Shown in pieces: positions 25,901-34,410 of a DNA stretch of 64,000 nt; position 1 is the first letter of the stretch, and every line of letters begins with the position of its first letter. Below the pieces are notes generated by a model. The model was not told where the DNA came from. It saw only the letters and a list, made by a program, of their open reading frames with translations, and made no database searches. This DNA comes from Choristoneura fumiferana (taxonomy: Eukaryota > Arthropoda > Insecta > Lepidoptera > Tortricidae), in contig NC_133472.1 of NCBI RefSeq assembly GCF_025370935.1, forward strand, positions 14,663,863-14,727,862. The letters run 5' to 3'. The position numbers and the translations under genes were made by a program.

Positions 25901-26869
25901 CTCACAGGCTGATAAAACTGGTTTAGGATGTGTTTGTGTTGTTTAACTTTGATCATTCATTGAACTTGTTAAACAGATTGCAACCATCTTAATTAGATTA
26001 CTTATAGGTCAAAACTGAAATAGCTTTCAAAGTGCCTCTTACATTTTACTAATACTTAATAAATTAAATCAGTTCTGAAACCTAATTACCTATTGTAATA
26101 ATAGGTAAAAGTATGGTCAGTTAGACATGAGCATGACTAAAGAAGCATAACCAAATACCCATTATATATAGGTATACCAACTACATTTTTAATTAAACTA
26201 AGCAATAGTACTAAAAACATCATTATACCATTGATATATGGCTAAAGGTGAATATTCTCTAAAGCACTTTAAATCAAATTAAGTATCATAAAAAAAGAAA
26301 AATTATAAAAAAAAAAAATTGTACACAACCTTAAGACTCGGTAGACGCGCGTACAATACTTAAATATACACCCATGGCTGTGTACAGGCCCTTCTATGTT
26401 TCAAATAAAGTTTGAAAAAGATAGCTATTCTAAATAATTCCCTAATAGAAAATTGTATTCGTGCGATGTGTAGTTCCGCGCCATGACATGCAATTACTAT
26501 ACGTAACAATGACCTCACGGTAATATGAGTTTCGAAAGGCACCTGCTATATGTCCAAAGCAAAGAAAGTAAGAAAATATACCAGAAATTTAACGCTAGCA
26601 AACTAAATCAAATGCTTCTAGAGCCAAGTCGCCATGTTGGTTATTGCTAGCGGGACACGTAAAGTGGAACTGAGATTCTCATTTCCATAGCATGTTAGGT
26701 TAACTTCCTCATGACTGAGAAAACCTATGACATATTTGCAAGGTTCGATTTAGGCTTTACTCAATATATGGATTTTACTCCAATACAAGGAAAAATCAAT
26801 ACAAAGTGGACACGAGGTACCGACCTGCTGCTCTAGACCTGTTCCATTTTGGTTGGTAACATTACTCAT
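10860..26869 (-). CDS. bel: ATP-dependent RNA helicase belle (DDX3 family), complete, 13 coding exons
   Basis: DEAD-box helicase that uses ATP to unwind or remodel RNA, known in insects and vertebrates for roles in translation initiation, small-RNA pathways and germ line. Coding exons, in order: 26825-26869, 25491-25587, 24341-24520, 21762-22063, 20472-20615, 17725-17936, 17002-17127, 14278-14632, 13966-14092, 13480-13632, 11695-11890, 11122-11312, 10860-10972. They total 2,241 nt, stay in phase at every GT-AG junction and give 746 residues; fly Belle is about 800 and human DDX3X 662. Seen in the product: start MSNVTNQNGTGLEQQ as in fly Belle, an Arg/Gly/Ser/Asp-rich N-terminus (about 48-210), Q motif (FEDV at 257, PTPVQ 278-282), AQTGSGKT 299-306, PTRELA, TPGRL 392-396, DEAD 416-419, SAT 451-453, ARGLDIP, HRIGRTGR 604-611, and a Gly/Ser tail ending in the conserved QDWW. 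No frameshift or missing catalytic residue. The large introns carry many transposons. Confidence 0.97.
11122..11312 (-). CDS. bel: bel coding exon 12, Gly-rich C-terminal tail
   Basis: Encodes WLTSTAADGRLGGGGRRAGS, a Gly/Arg/Ser tract, GFGARDFRTQSRQPPRSAG and GPSSIGSG. Acceptor GATTAG is chosen because it keeps VPNWL in frame. Very GC-rich, so long antisense ORFs also appear here. Confidence 0.88.
11695..11890 (-). CDS. bel: bel coding exon 11, motif VI
   Basis: Encodes GLDIPHVRHVINFDLPSDV, YVHRIGRTGRMGNLGVATSF and LVELLVEAKQDVP. Donor CCCAA|GTGAGT leaves two bases that become Asn on joining exon 12, giving VPNWL, comparable to VPSWL in vertebrate DDX3. Confidence 0.95.
12170..12484. repeat. 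GTACRGTC-ended element with nested insertions
   Basis: GTACGGTCAAGGG at the left and CGACTGTAC at the right. Inside lie a Helitron-like piece and two smaller palindromes, GACGTCAAAAATATCTATAC (about 12288-12352) and TACTAAGCGGCACAAAATTT (about 12375-12470). Confidence 0.55.
12190..12277 (+). mobile_element. short Helitron-like element
   Basis: CATACTAATATTATAAATGC at the left, a TGTGTTTGT-rich middle, CCGCGGGAAAAAGCTAGTAT at the right. Nested in the larger inverted element 12170-12484. Confidence 0.6.
12596..12751. repeat. palindromic MITE with GC-rich arms
   Basis: Arms of about 55 bp (GGTGGTTTTCCACCGGCGAG ... GAATTGAAATTTGTAT and inverse) around a CGGCGCCCGCGGCGGG loop. In bel intron 10. 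Confidence 0.8.
12999..13400. repeat. element with TGACTGGYTSTYTCCCG inverted ends
   Basis: CTGACTGGTCTCCCGTAG near 13001 and CCCGGGAAACAGCCAGTCAT near 13380 are imperfect inverse copies. In bel intron 10. Confidence 0.45.
13480..13632 (-). CDS. bel: bel coding exon 10, IHGDR and first half of motif V
   Basis: Encodes ADQLEEYLDNDGYPVTSIHG, RTQREREEALRRFRTG and PILVATAVAARG. Motif V is split: ARG ends here and LDIP begins exon 11. Phase 1 at both ends, donor GAG|GTCAGA. Confidence 0.96.
13966..14092 (-). CDS. bel: bel coding exon 9, motif IV
   Basis: Encodes VVWVEESQKRSFLLDLLNAS and LTLVFVETKKG (motif IV) at the start of RecA domain 2. Acceptor TTGCTAG, donor AAAG|GTATAC, ends in phase 1. 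Confidence 0.95.
14278..14632 (-). CDS. bel: bel coding exon 8, motifs Ib, II (DEAD) and III (SAT)
   Basis: Largest exon. Encodes YGGSPIHEQFRELERGCHLL, TPGRL, VLDEADRMLDMGFEPQIR, MFSATFPKQIQ and GRVGSTSENITQK, the end of RecA domain 1. Leaves in phase 0 at AAG|GTTGGT. Confidence 0.97.
14668..16293. mobile_element. composite 1.6-kb nested palindrome in bel intron 7
   Basis: Outer arms: GCGCCTGCAGCGGACGGTGG with CCATTATACAGA at the left, the inverse ending at 16293. Second arms: AATACGAACTT...ATACGATGG, ATAGATCTGTAATAACCAGA (14765-14960) against 15515-15690. Two GGGTTCCGT copies (14999-15160, 15708-16206) have inserted inside. A compact relative without insertions is 31374-31545. Confidence 0.7.
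15869..15885. repeat. poly-G tract, 17 G
   Basis: Uninterrupted G run inside the second GGGTTCCGT copy of bel intron 7. Confidence 0.9.
17002..17127 (-). CDS. bel: bel coding exon 7, motif Ia
   Basis: Encodes PYNRRKQYPLGLVLAPTREL and QIFDEARKFAYRSRVRPCVV. Acceptor TTGCAG, donor GTTGT|GTAAGT, phase 2 at both ends. Confidence 0.96.
17725..17936 (-). CDS. bel: bel coding exon 6, Q motif and Walker A
   Basis: Holds the Q motif (upstream Phe, KPTPVQ), motif I AQTGSGKT and AAFLVPILNQMYEAGPVKH. Ends in phase 2 at GGG|GTGAGT. Confidence 0.97.
20472..20615 (-). CDS. bel: bel coding exon 5, pre-Q-motif region
   Basis: Encodes ELELFGTGNTGINFSKYEDI and PVEASGDRVPDFITS, the family-specific extension before the Q motif. 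48 whole codons, donor AGC|GTAAGT. Confidence 0.96.
20931..21344. repeat. GTACAGTC-ended element in bel intron 4
   Basis: GGTACAGTCGGAGTAAAAAA and GGTTCGTC at the left; GACGAAGGTTTTCC and TACCCCCACTGTACC at the right, an imperfect inverted pair. Confidence 0.6.
21762..22063 (-). CDS. bel: bel coding exon 4, Gly/Ser tract and NDRWKEPEP
   Basis: Encodes RDSGYQNGDSDRWAENDRW, a Gly/Ser tract, then PPPPRNDRWKEPEPRSDD. Fly Belle has a similar PRNDRWQEPE block. Enters in phase 1, leaves in phase 0 (GAG|GTAAAG). Confidence 0.95.
23137..23400 (+). mobile_element. tRNA-derived SINE
   Basis: Head with A box (TGGCTAAGTGG) and B box (GGTTTGAATCC) in tRNA-like spacing, a tRNA-unrelated body, and a TATTTATTTATTTATT end. 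In bel intron 3. A SINE rather than a tRNA gene because of the body and tail. Confidence 0.75.
23650..23781 (+). mobile_element. Helitron-like element
   Basis: TCTAATATATGATATTTTCG ... GGCTTGACCGATTTTTATG ... CGGAGTCGCGGGCAACAGC then TAGTT. Same end as 53283-53432 and 45233-45422. Confidence 0.6.
24341..24520 (-). CDS. bel: bel coding exon 3, charged low-complexity segment
   Basis: Encodes EESKRSSLDERPSESRDNRS followed by a Gly/Arg/Asp/Tyr-rich stretch with RDRDREHDYDRGYD. Flexible N-terminal tail of the helicase. Acceptor TTCAG, donor GCG|GTAATG, phase 1 at both ends. Confidence 0.93.
25491..25587 (-). CDS. bel: bel coding exon 2, eIF4E-binding-like motif
   Basis: Encodes LAGLDLQ and then NPYIPPPLRRQL, the position of the DDX3 YVPPHLR motif that resembles an eIF4E-binding YxxxxL element; here the His is Pro. 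Acceptor TTCAG, donor ACG|GTAAGA, ends in phase 1. Confidence 0.93.
25680..25745 (-). mobile_element. LINE-type 3' tail fragment in bel intron 1/2 region
   Basis: Reverse complement of the 5970-6060 tail (CTACCGGTTCGGAAAAA type, GAGAAGAATCCGGC). Lies in the first large bel intron, upstream of exon 2. Confidence 0.55.
26825..26869 (-). CDS. bel: bel coding exon 1 (start codon)
   Basis: Encodes MSNVTNQNGTGLEQQ, nearly the start of fly Belle. The ATG at 26869 is chosen for that match. Donor CAG|GTCGGT, phase 0. Noncoding 5' exons may lie upstream but cannot be placed. Confidence 0.93.
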
Positions 26870-28181
26870 ATTACTACCAAGCGGTACGTTTTTTTGGGAA
26901 CTTTTCTCCAAAATACTATACAATTACAGTCTACAATTAATTTTGCACCAACACAAATTCACAAAATCACATGAAAAGGCTTCAATTTATCCTCCGAAAT
27001 CACTTTTCATTCGCAGTTATTGTTCTTCACGGAATTGACGGAATTATACGGGGATCATTCACTCACGACAATGTTTTCACTTTAAAATAAAATTACCTCA
27101 AATTACGTTCGAGTAGACGTATTTTAGATCCGCCACGTTTTGATTTTGTTGGTTCAATTTAATTAAAAATATTACACAATATGTTATAACTTGTTTAAAT
27201 CACAATATAAAATATGTTTAACACTAAATAGTAAAGCATATCGTTAACGAATTCAAAATAATGAATGTTGCTCTGTCATTGGAAGCCATGAATAGTACTC
27301 ACAAATGGGTAATTCAGCGAAACGGCAACACTGTGGAATGACAAAACTGCTTTACCGTAAGAGTAGCTCATTTCCGTTTTTAGTTTTACTATCCAGCAAC
27401 AGATGGCAGTTTAAAATTATGGCCAATGCCCATAGCTAATAAATTAAAATTGAATACTATTGCCGTATGGTCTAAGGTCCGAACTTAAAAAGATCTTCAC
27501 CGGTCTGATAATAGAATGAATCGTTTTTATAAAAAAAATTGTATAGTAGAAATGGGTTTGCTAAAAAAACTCTGGACTGGCTATTTTTAATTACTTTTTA
27601 AAATAGTTATTTGTGCAACAAGAGAGCAAAGTGGTTTTTTGTCGCGAGTGTTGATTTTGAATCACGAGTAAGCGATGGATTCTATGATTGAATCACGAGC
27701 GTAGCGAGATGCAAAAAAACTTTGGTCTCGTGTGACACTTACAACTTTTCACCTCAGCAGCGAGAACATAATTTAAAGGTTAGAATAAACCACATATACC
27801 TACCTATTTACAAAACCAATACAAAAACTTTAAAACATCCGATATAATAATCCGATTATTAAGAAACAAATTAGTGTAGTAATCACATTTAAAACCACTC
27901 CACTCAAAAATGATACGTACAGTCATAGGCGTATATAGGGGTGGGTACTGCCCACCTCAGGATGTTGGGCTACCGATTCAAAATTCTATAATACCTACTG
28001 ATATCTTCACACAAATCCAGGCCAGGTCCCCCCTGAAAAATAACTCTTAGATACCTACGCCAATGCGTACAGTCGCCATTACATCTCTAAAAAGATACCA
28101 GAAAGTTAAGAATGCCACACAACGATTAAGTCTCCGGTAAGTAGAGAGGTTTTGAATTCAGAATGAAAAAGTGTCCAGAGG

Positions 28182-28310
28182 GGTTACTACGAAATTCTTA
28201 AATCGAAGTTCGTATCGTACCGTCCCTTTCCCTCTCGTATTAAATAATATAAGCGTCAGCGGGACGACAAGATATGAAGTTCGAATTTTGCATTAAGTAG
28301 TATAGCTCAG
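28182..28310. repeat. diverged copy of the TACTACGAAACTCGAAG MITE
   Basis: TTACTACGAAATTC, TCGAAGTTCGTATCGTACCG and CTCTCGTATTAAATAATATA align with 30613-30746. Confidence 0.55.
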
Positions 28311-29109
28311 TACGATACAAATCTCAAAAACACGAAAAAAAAACAAAGCAACGGCTTTCGTGCAACGAAGTTGAACTTGAGGTTGAGGCTGAAAGTGCGG
28401 GAAAATTTTGTAATTTTGGGAATATTTCGTTAGTTAAATTTAATTTAAGATTATAATTAACACATTTGCTCCTTTCTCTTGCTTTTTCGTGTTGAAGTGA
28501 AAGTGACAGGTCAAAGTGAAGTTCAAATATTAGGGATTCAGTCAGTAGACTCAGCACGGTACTGTACTCAGCATTTAAAAAAAATAAAGTTACTTTGTTT
28601 CACGGAGTGAGCAAAATGCGACTTTGCTCACTCATTTTTCATAACAAAACGTACCTTTTGGAGGTACTGAGGTGAAAAATGATTTTTCAAATTAATTGTT
28701 GCAATATCGAGATAATAGAACAAATTTTATATCAACGTTAAGTGATGGTTGTCTGCAAAAAATTCGGTCCGGTTCGGTTGGGGGTTTGCGAATTTTAAAG
28801 ATTCAAAGGCTGCATGTCTGGTTTCCATAGTAAGTAAGTCAGCCCTTAGGCTTGCGTTTTTTTGTGAGTACCTACCTCTTATAAGTGAAGAATATAAACT
28901 ATGCTGAATATGAACCTCCTACTTGTGACAGTTTTTGACTTAGTACCTACGTATGTTTTTTTTTCAAGATTTCTTTTCTTCTTTCTTATCTTATAGGACC
29001 ACAATTTCACTCTGTTATAAAACAACGTAACTAAGCCGTGTTTGGGCTTAAATGGAATAGTAGTGGATACACTGGCTACAAAGGCAAGGCTAAAAAGTGA
29101 GTAATAAAG

Positions 29110-29450
29110 AAAATAATTAACAAAAAAGTAACCGACTGCAAAAAAATAACAAAAAATGGAACCGACTACAAAAACCTTGAAAATATTTTTCTAGGTACCT
29201 CCTAGTACCTACTAGCTCGAAGTCGGTGGCACAGCACGACCCAGCAGGAGGGATTGAAACCCATAGTTTGTGTAGGTGAGGTAGACGACGATTGTTCCAC
29301 TCCTGCTGGCTCGTGTTGAGGTGAAGGTACAATATTCCATTTTTTGTTATTTTTTAATTTTTTTGGAGTCTTTTTTACTTTTTTTTTGCAAAAAGATATT
29401 ATATTCATTAAAATATTTTTCCCACCATAGATTTGCCCTTTTTTTCTCAA
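29110..29450. repeat. CGAAGTCGGTT-type repeat remnant
   Basis: AACCGACTACAAAAACCTTG, CAGCACGACCCAGCAGGAG and GAAGTCGGT. Shares the AGCAGGAGTGATTGAAGCCC stretch with 47160-47418, and the CTTTTTTGAAGTCGGTTAAA end with 5885-5920 and 47385-47415. Confidence 0.5.
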
Positions 29451-30612
29451 ACTAATGGAGCGATCGGTTTTCTCTATGGCAACATTACTTGTGGAAACCC
29501 CCTAAACATTTATTATTAATAGTTTGACGCGTAGGTCTGGTAAATAAAACGCGATTGTTCCACTGTGCTGGTCACTTTTTCACGTGTTGATCATTGCCAT
29601 TTGGCACAATAATACCCTTTAGGATTATTAGGCGTCCTACCTTTTTTTATCAATTAACCCTTACGACCTTTAGAGAGCCCTCTCAAGGTATCGAGAGTCC
29701 CCGACGTTTGTGGATTTCCCCTGCGCTCTTAAATACTAAATTTCATATGTGTTTTATTCCAGGGGTTCAAGGTCCTATGTGTTAGAGGTCCTGGCTCAAG
29801 CCTGGTAAATAAGTGTGAAACTATCGACTGCCTACGGTTTTTTTTTCAAGATTTGCCCTAGGGCTCAAAACTAACCGCAATAGGATCAAAAAGGTTTTCT
29901 CTACCTGGCCTTTGTTGAGTTCATAATGTTTTTAATTTTCTTTTATAATATTATTATAATGTACATTTCTTATCAAGGACTTGGGATCGGTCGTCGTACA
30001 TTTTTTTTAGCCTGTTACTGTAATCAGTGTAAAAACAAGTGCATTTCGACACCTGTTGATAAATCTTTTTGCATCTTCAAATCTCGGAACCGTCAAAGGG
30101 TAGGTAATTTGTTTTTATTGCTATTTCATAATGTTCATTTCACATTATTTCAGTTCAATTTTTAATTTTGCATTTGCCATTTCTTTTTTATGTGCTTCTT
30201 TTGTCGTGGTTGTACGAGCTCTTGACAGCTCATACACTTTCTTGATAGGTTTCTTGTAGATTAGAACAGGAAAGAAGATTTAAACTTGATAACTTGCTTT
30301 ATTTAAATACGTGTGCACACTTATGATTAACGAACGTGAACTGCCGTGTTTTGCATAAAAAAAGCACAATAATAATTATGAATAAAATGCTGATGATGCT
30401 CTGACGCAAGTGCGATGTAATCGTACAGTGGTAAATTATATTCCCTTTGTCCGCGTGGAGGGATTAGCACTTTTTCACATAGTTAATTATTTAAAATCAA
30501 ATTATCAATATAATCAACATTTATTGCCAAGGTGAGTTGCTCAATATATTTGGCTAGATGGTTTGTAAACAATAGTCTACAAATTATAATCAGTCTCTAA
30601 GATATAACAAGA

Positions 30613-30746
30613 TTTCAGCAGGGCTACTACGAAACTCGAAGTTCGTGTCGTGCGGTCCTTCTCGCTCTCGTATTAAATAGTATAAGTGTCAGAGGGACCG
30701 CACGACACGCACTTCGAGTTTCGAGTTTCGTAGTAGCCCTGCTGAA
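30613..30746. repeat. palindromic MITE, TTCAGCAGGGCTACTACGAA
   Basis: Arms of about 55 bp (CTCGAAGTTCGTGTCGTGCG and inverse) around CTCGTATTAAATAGTATAAG. Confidence 0.8.
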
Positions 30747-30926
30747 GCTCCCTATGGTAGGGAGGTTCAGGCACCCCCTGTGGGTGGTTTGGGCATGACA
30801 TATAAAACGCCCAATATTCATAAATAAACCCAACATAAAAAGTTATTATAATCTCAAATTGTATTATATCTAAATACTTAACAACAGTAATCAACAGAGT
30901 AAATAAATTTAAATATTTAACACTTA

Positions 30927-31178
30927 TTATATTACCCATAAAAGTTTATCGAATGCATAGTTAGAGCTACCTCGTTTGGTATTATTAGTTGCTTTTGGTT
31001 TTGGCAGTTTAGTTTTGATATAATTTAGTGGGACACTGGTTTTGTCGTCTATGTCAGGAAATAGAAAAATGTGTTTCGCATCTTGCTCTTCGGGATCATC
31101 GGGGGGGGGAGGCCAAACATCTCTTCCAATCCATGAACTATCTCCAAATCGTTGAGTATTCCTTCTACTTTTACTCAT
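30927..31178 (-). CDS. candidate small ORF, 83 residues, unrecognised
   Basis: Open frame from ATG at 31178 to TAA at 30927. The product starts MSKSRRNTQRFGDSSWIGRD, then VWPPPPDDPEEQDAK, IFLFPDIDDKTSVPLNYIK and a basic KLPKPKATNNTKRG. The acidic/proline block, aromatic residues and lack of similarity to the repeats around it make it look coding. The ATG follows a TCTTCAG acceptor-like site, so a spliced 5' UTR is possible. A donor-like CGAG|GTAGCT near codon 70 means it could instead be a first coding exon. No signal peptide or membrane segment. I do not recognise the family. Confidence 0.42.
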   Translation of the reverse strand: MSKSRRNTQRFGDSSWIGRDVWPPPPDDPEEQDAKHIFLFPDIDDKTSVPLNYIKTKLPKPKATNNTKRGSSNYAFDKLLWVI

Positions 31179-31373
31179 TCTGAAGATTGTCTGTAACACG
31201 CAACTCGTCACGGGCAAAGTTTATTTCATTAATTTAATCCCTTGCTGTACATATATACCTATTATTACTAGTAAAGCTTTAGTTTTGAAACTCGTATGTA
31301 ATGTAAGATATTTGAGGATTTACTAAATAAATCATAAGTGTTCGTTCAATACTTAGAATAAAATCGCAAAGTG

Positions 31374-31545
31374 CAGATCTATTGAATATTTTTTTTCCAT
31401 CGTTTTTGTCGTTTGTCGGAAAAGTTCGTATTTCTCTTGCTTTCTCAAATAACTCCAGTAAACTTCAGTGAGCTAGTTGAGAAAACAAGATAAATGCGAA
31501 CTTTTCCGACAAAATACGATGGCAACTAATGTAAACTTTAGTACA
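31374..31545. repeat. palindromic MITE, GCAGATCTATTGAATAT...
   Basis: Arms carry TTGTCGGAAAAGTTCGTATT and the inverse around CTCAAATAACTCCAG; same family as the composite in bel intron 7. Confidence 0.7.
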
Positions 31546-31611
31546 GCGTAAATAAATAAATATTGTGTGCACCGTGCACGGCAGGTCATGAGTTTTTGGA
31601 CGATACATGTT

Positions 31612-32148
31612 TAGGGTTCCGTAGTCAAATGGCAAAAAACGGAACCCTTATGGATTCGTCATGTCTGTCTGTCTGTCTGTCTGTTCGTCCGTATGTCCCG
31701 TCCCAGCCACTTTTTTCCGAAACTATAAGAACTATACTGTTAAGTAGGTAGATGTATTCGGTGAACCGCATTAAGATTTTCACACAAAAATTGAAAAAAA
31801 AAACAATAAATTTTGGGGGTTCCCCATACTTAGAACTGAAACTTAAAATTTTTATTGAAGTTTCTAATATATTTTTTTCGAAACTGAATAGTTTGCGCGA
31901 GAGACACTTCCAAAGTGGTAAAATGTACCCCCCCCCCTGCAGCTTCTAAAATAAGATAATGATAAAACTAAAAAAAATATATGGTGTACATTACCAAGCA
32001 AACTTCCACCGAAAATTGGCTTAAACGAGATCTAGTAAGTAGTTTTTTTAATAAGTCATAAATCGTAAAGGAAACTTTTATATTATTTTACTTGCTGCTG
32101 CTACGGAACCCTTCATGGGCGAGTCCGACTCGCACTTGGCCGCTTTTT
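31612..32148. mobile_element. GGGTTCCGT repeat, inverted copy
   Basis: TAGGGTTCCGTAGTCAAATG, TGTCTGTCTGTCTG, then ACGGAACCCTTCATGGGCGA and CTCGCACTTGGCCG at the far end. Runs of A and C interrupt the middle. Confidence 0.7.
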
Positions 32149-32596
32149 AAATTAGTATATTGGCCCACCAAGTTTCCCCTATAAACAAGTGCATAGAATA
32201 CCTAAAATTGATTAGCCCCTGAAGCTCGGTGCCTCTTAAAGTTGGTATAGAGTAGAAGGAGGAGAGCAATCTTGTATGGGAAAAAGTTGCAAAGGTGTCC
32301 AGCTGCAAGGTGTGCAGGTGCAAAGTGTAAATGATACTTAGAGCGTCTGAAATGATTTAGTAAAAATTACATTAAGTAGGTACTTATATCCTAAAATATC
32401 CGCATCTATCAACAACTGGGTCTAGGTACTTGTAATTTTACTGTCCCAATGGGCACGAATTTACGTTTACCTAAATACTTATCGTTGCATAAATTAAACA
32501 CAAGCGACCCAATTATCCTAAATGCCGGCAAATCACAAGTTTCCGGTGGCGAGTGGGCGGCGGAACTTGAGGATGGCCTTAGCTTGCTAATACGCA

Positions 32597-32602
32597 TATA
32601 AA
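32597..32602 (+). promoter_or_regulatory. TATA box of the small secreted-peptide gene
   Basis: TATAAA about 50 nt before the ATG at 32647. A start about 30 nt downstream would give a 5' UTR near 20 nt. A TCAGTTT initiator-like sequence lies only 14 nt downstream, too close for the usual spacing. Confidence 0.45.
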
Positions 32603-32646
32603 ACAAATTCAGTTTGCATCCCGACTGGTTGCCGACCAGATCCAAA

Positions 32647-32913
32647 ATGAGTCGCCTTGCACTTTTATTTGTGTTTATGTTCATCGGCGAGATTTGCTGT
32701 TGGTCTCTGCCTTTAAATAATCTGAAGAAAGGCGAGCATAACCCCGAACAACCGCCAATGGAAGAAAAGTTATTAGTGATGGGCATCTGGTCTGAAGATT
32801 CACCGAAACTGCTGAGGACGGTCGAGTGCCCGCAGGGGCAGAAGAGGGACTTGAACGGATACTGTCGTGAAGTGTGGTACGACGACTATGAACCATCCAA
32901 CCAGTATTACTAA
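32647..32913 (+). CDS. small secreted peptide, 88 residues, single exon
   Basis: ATG in a good context (CCAAAATGA) to TAA at 32911-32913. Residues 1 to about 20 (MSRLALLFVFMFIGEICC) form a signal peptide. The mature part is acidic and Pro/Glu-rich (EHNPEQPPMEEK), then has a compact C-terminal motif, ECPQGQKRDLNGYC followed by REVW, with two cysteines that could form one disulfide, and a Tyr/Asp-rich end. A TATA box, short 5' leader and downstream AATAAA make a complete compact gene, the organisation expected of an abundantly secreted insect product. A TTG-initiated extension upstream is ignored because the ATG begins the signal peptide. The family is not one I can name; C-P-x-G-Q-x-x-D-x-x-G-x-C resembles motifs in other small insect secreted peptides. 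Confidence 0.72.
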   Translation: MSRLALLFVFMFIGEICCWSLPLNNLKKGEHNPEQPPMEEKLLVMGIWSEDSPKLLRTVECPQGQKRDLNGYCREVWYDDYEPSNQYY

Positions 32914-32944
32914 TAAACGGTGCCTGTACAAAATGATTAACTGA

Positions 32945-32950
32945 AATAAA
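32945..32950 (+). other. candidate poly(A) signal of the small secreted-peptide gene
   Basis: AATAAA 32 nt after the stop codon; a second copy lies at 32982-32987. Confidence 0.5.
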
Positions 32951-33196
32951 TACTCAATCATGTTCTTCGAGTTTTCGATTGAATAAAACATTAAAAACTT
33001 TTTATCTCACTTAATTAGTATGCTATAATTAAACTAAATATTTTTATAAGTGTTGGCTGTGAATTCAAGTGTATTAGGGAATATTTTAGGTTAATTCAGG
33101 TACAATCAAGGGCATCATAATCTTTTTTTTCACGGGGGGCCTTGTAACTATACTATTGTCACTGATATATTGTAATAAAACGAATCAGTAGGTAGA

Positions 33197-33341
33197 TACA
33201 GTCGAGCGAAGAAATATGAACAACCAAAACGCTTCAAAAAGTGTACCAATACCATAAACTCTTAGGTACTCTGACAGAATAAGGCCGTGATAGATAACAT
33301 ATTTTTGAGTGGTTCAAAATATATTTTGCACTTGACTGTAT
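33197..33341. repeat. TACAGTC-ended MITE
   Basis: ATACAGTCGAGCGAAG at the left and GCACTTGACTGTAT at the right; interior pairing is weak. Confidence 0.45.
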
Positions 33342-34215
33342 GTCGATAGATATAGGTATAAAAAACTTAATCAACAAACATGCCATGACAATTGTACGAA
33401 AACAAACAATTTAAGTTGTACCTAACATAGACAAAATATAGTAAAGACCGGCAATCTCCATCCATCTCCTCCATATGAAAAATCGAACTAGATGTCGTCA
33501 GATGTATTAAAAAGTGATTAAAACATGGTTGTAATCAATCATATAAATTAAGTTGTCACGACACAGCCGCGAAAAGGGGCCGACTCAGCATGTGCTGCGA
33601 CATTGCTGTCACAGCGCTGATATTCTGTCAGAACCAGTAGCATTTGGTTGACGCTCTCAGTCACATATTTAAGTAGGTACTATAATATATAATTTAAGGT
33701 TTAAATAACAAACATAACAGATATTCTTGGGTACAGGTACCTAATGCAATAACAACAAAAACAAAGATTTTCGTAGCCTGGATTTTCGTATGTAACAGAT
33801 ATGAAATAAAACGATATTTTGTACAGTCATAATTTATTGCATATCTATTGTTTCATGAGATTTATGTATAAACCGTTTAAAGCAAGCATATTGTATTGTT
33901 AGCTAAACAAAGGACAAAAGTATGATATCTAAAACTAGGGCCTAGCATGTTAATTTTATCGCAATCATACAGCTTTATATAGATGTACCTTTTTAACTGT
34001 AGCGAAAAATACGCATCAGAGAGTAGAGCGTAAAAAATGATAACACAATAACAGGTTTCAAACAACCTATAGGTAGGTACTATTTAGCTAAGTTTGGTGG
34101 TAATAATGTTAAACGTTGAGTGATATGAATCATTTCATTACTTTATGTAGGTACTCTAAAACACTAGGTATGTCCTGGGGCATTTGTGCGTGTGCGTTTT
34201 GTTGGCGTTGGTAGT

Positions 34216-34410
34216 TTAGACGAATCTTTCTATGTAGCGCCACGTGTCCAGCTGCTCGAGCAGGGGGTTGGCGACGGCGGGGAGCACCGTGGTCACCACG
34301 GCCGCGATGGCGCCCTGGAAACGGTTCACGTAATCGACGATCACGTCCTCGATGACCGCGTTCACGATTTTGTCGATGTCACCTCCGCCGATGACTCCGG
34401 TCAGCTCAGA
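34216..34410 (-). CDS. TULIP protein 1, exon 6 with stop
   Basis: Encodes SELTGVIGGGDIDKIVNAVI, a long helix with VDYVNRFQGAIAAVV, and WRYIERFV, then TAA at 34216-34218. Acceptor TATTCCAG. Confidence 0.9.
   Translation of the reverse strand, partial: SELTGVIGGGDIDKIVNAVIEDVIVDYVNRFQGAIAAVVTTVLPAVANPLLEQLDTWRYIERFV

Larger units (their letters stand above)
26870..30600. other. upstream flank of bel and intergenic repeats
   Basis: The bel promoter must lie here, but no TATA or clear initiator was found; a housekeeping-type TATA-less promoter is likely (inference). 27620-27790 and 28590-28690 have short inverted words (AATCACGAG / CTCGTG; GAGTGAGCAAA / TTTGCTCACTC). The rest is AT-rich repeat debris. 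Confidence 0.4.
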
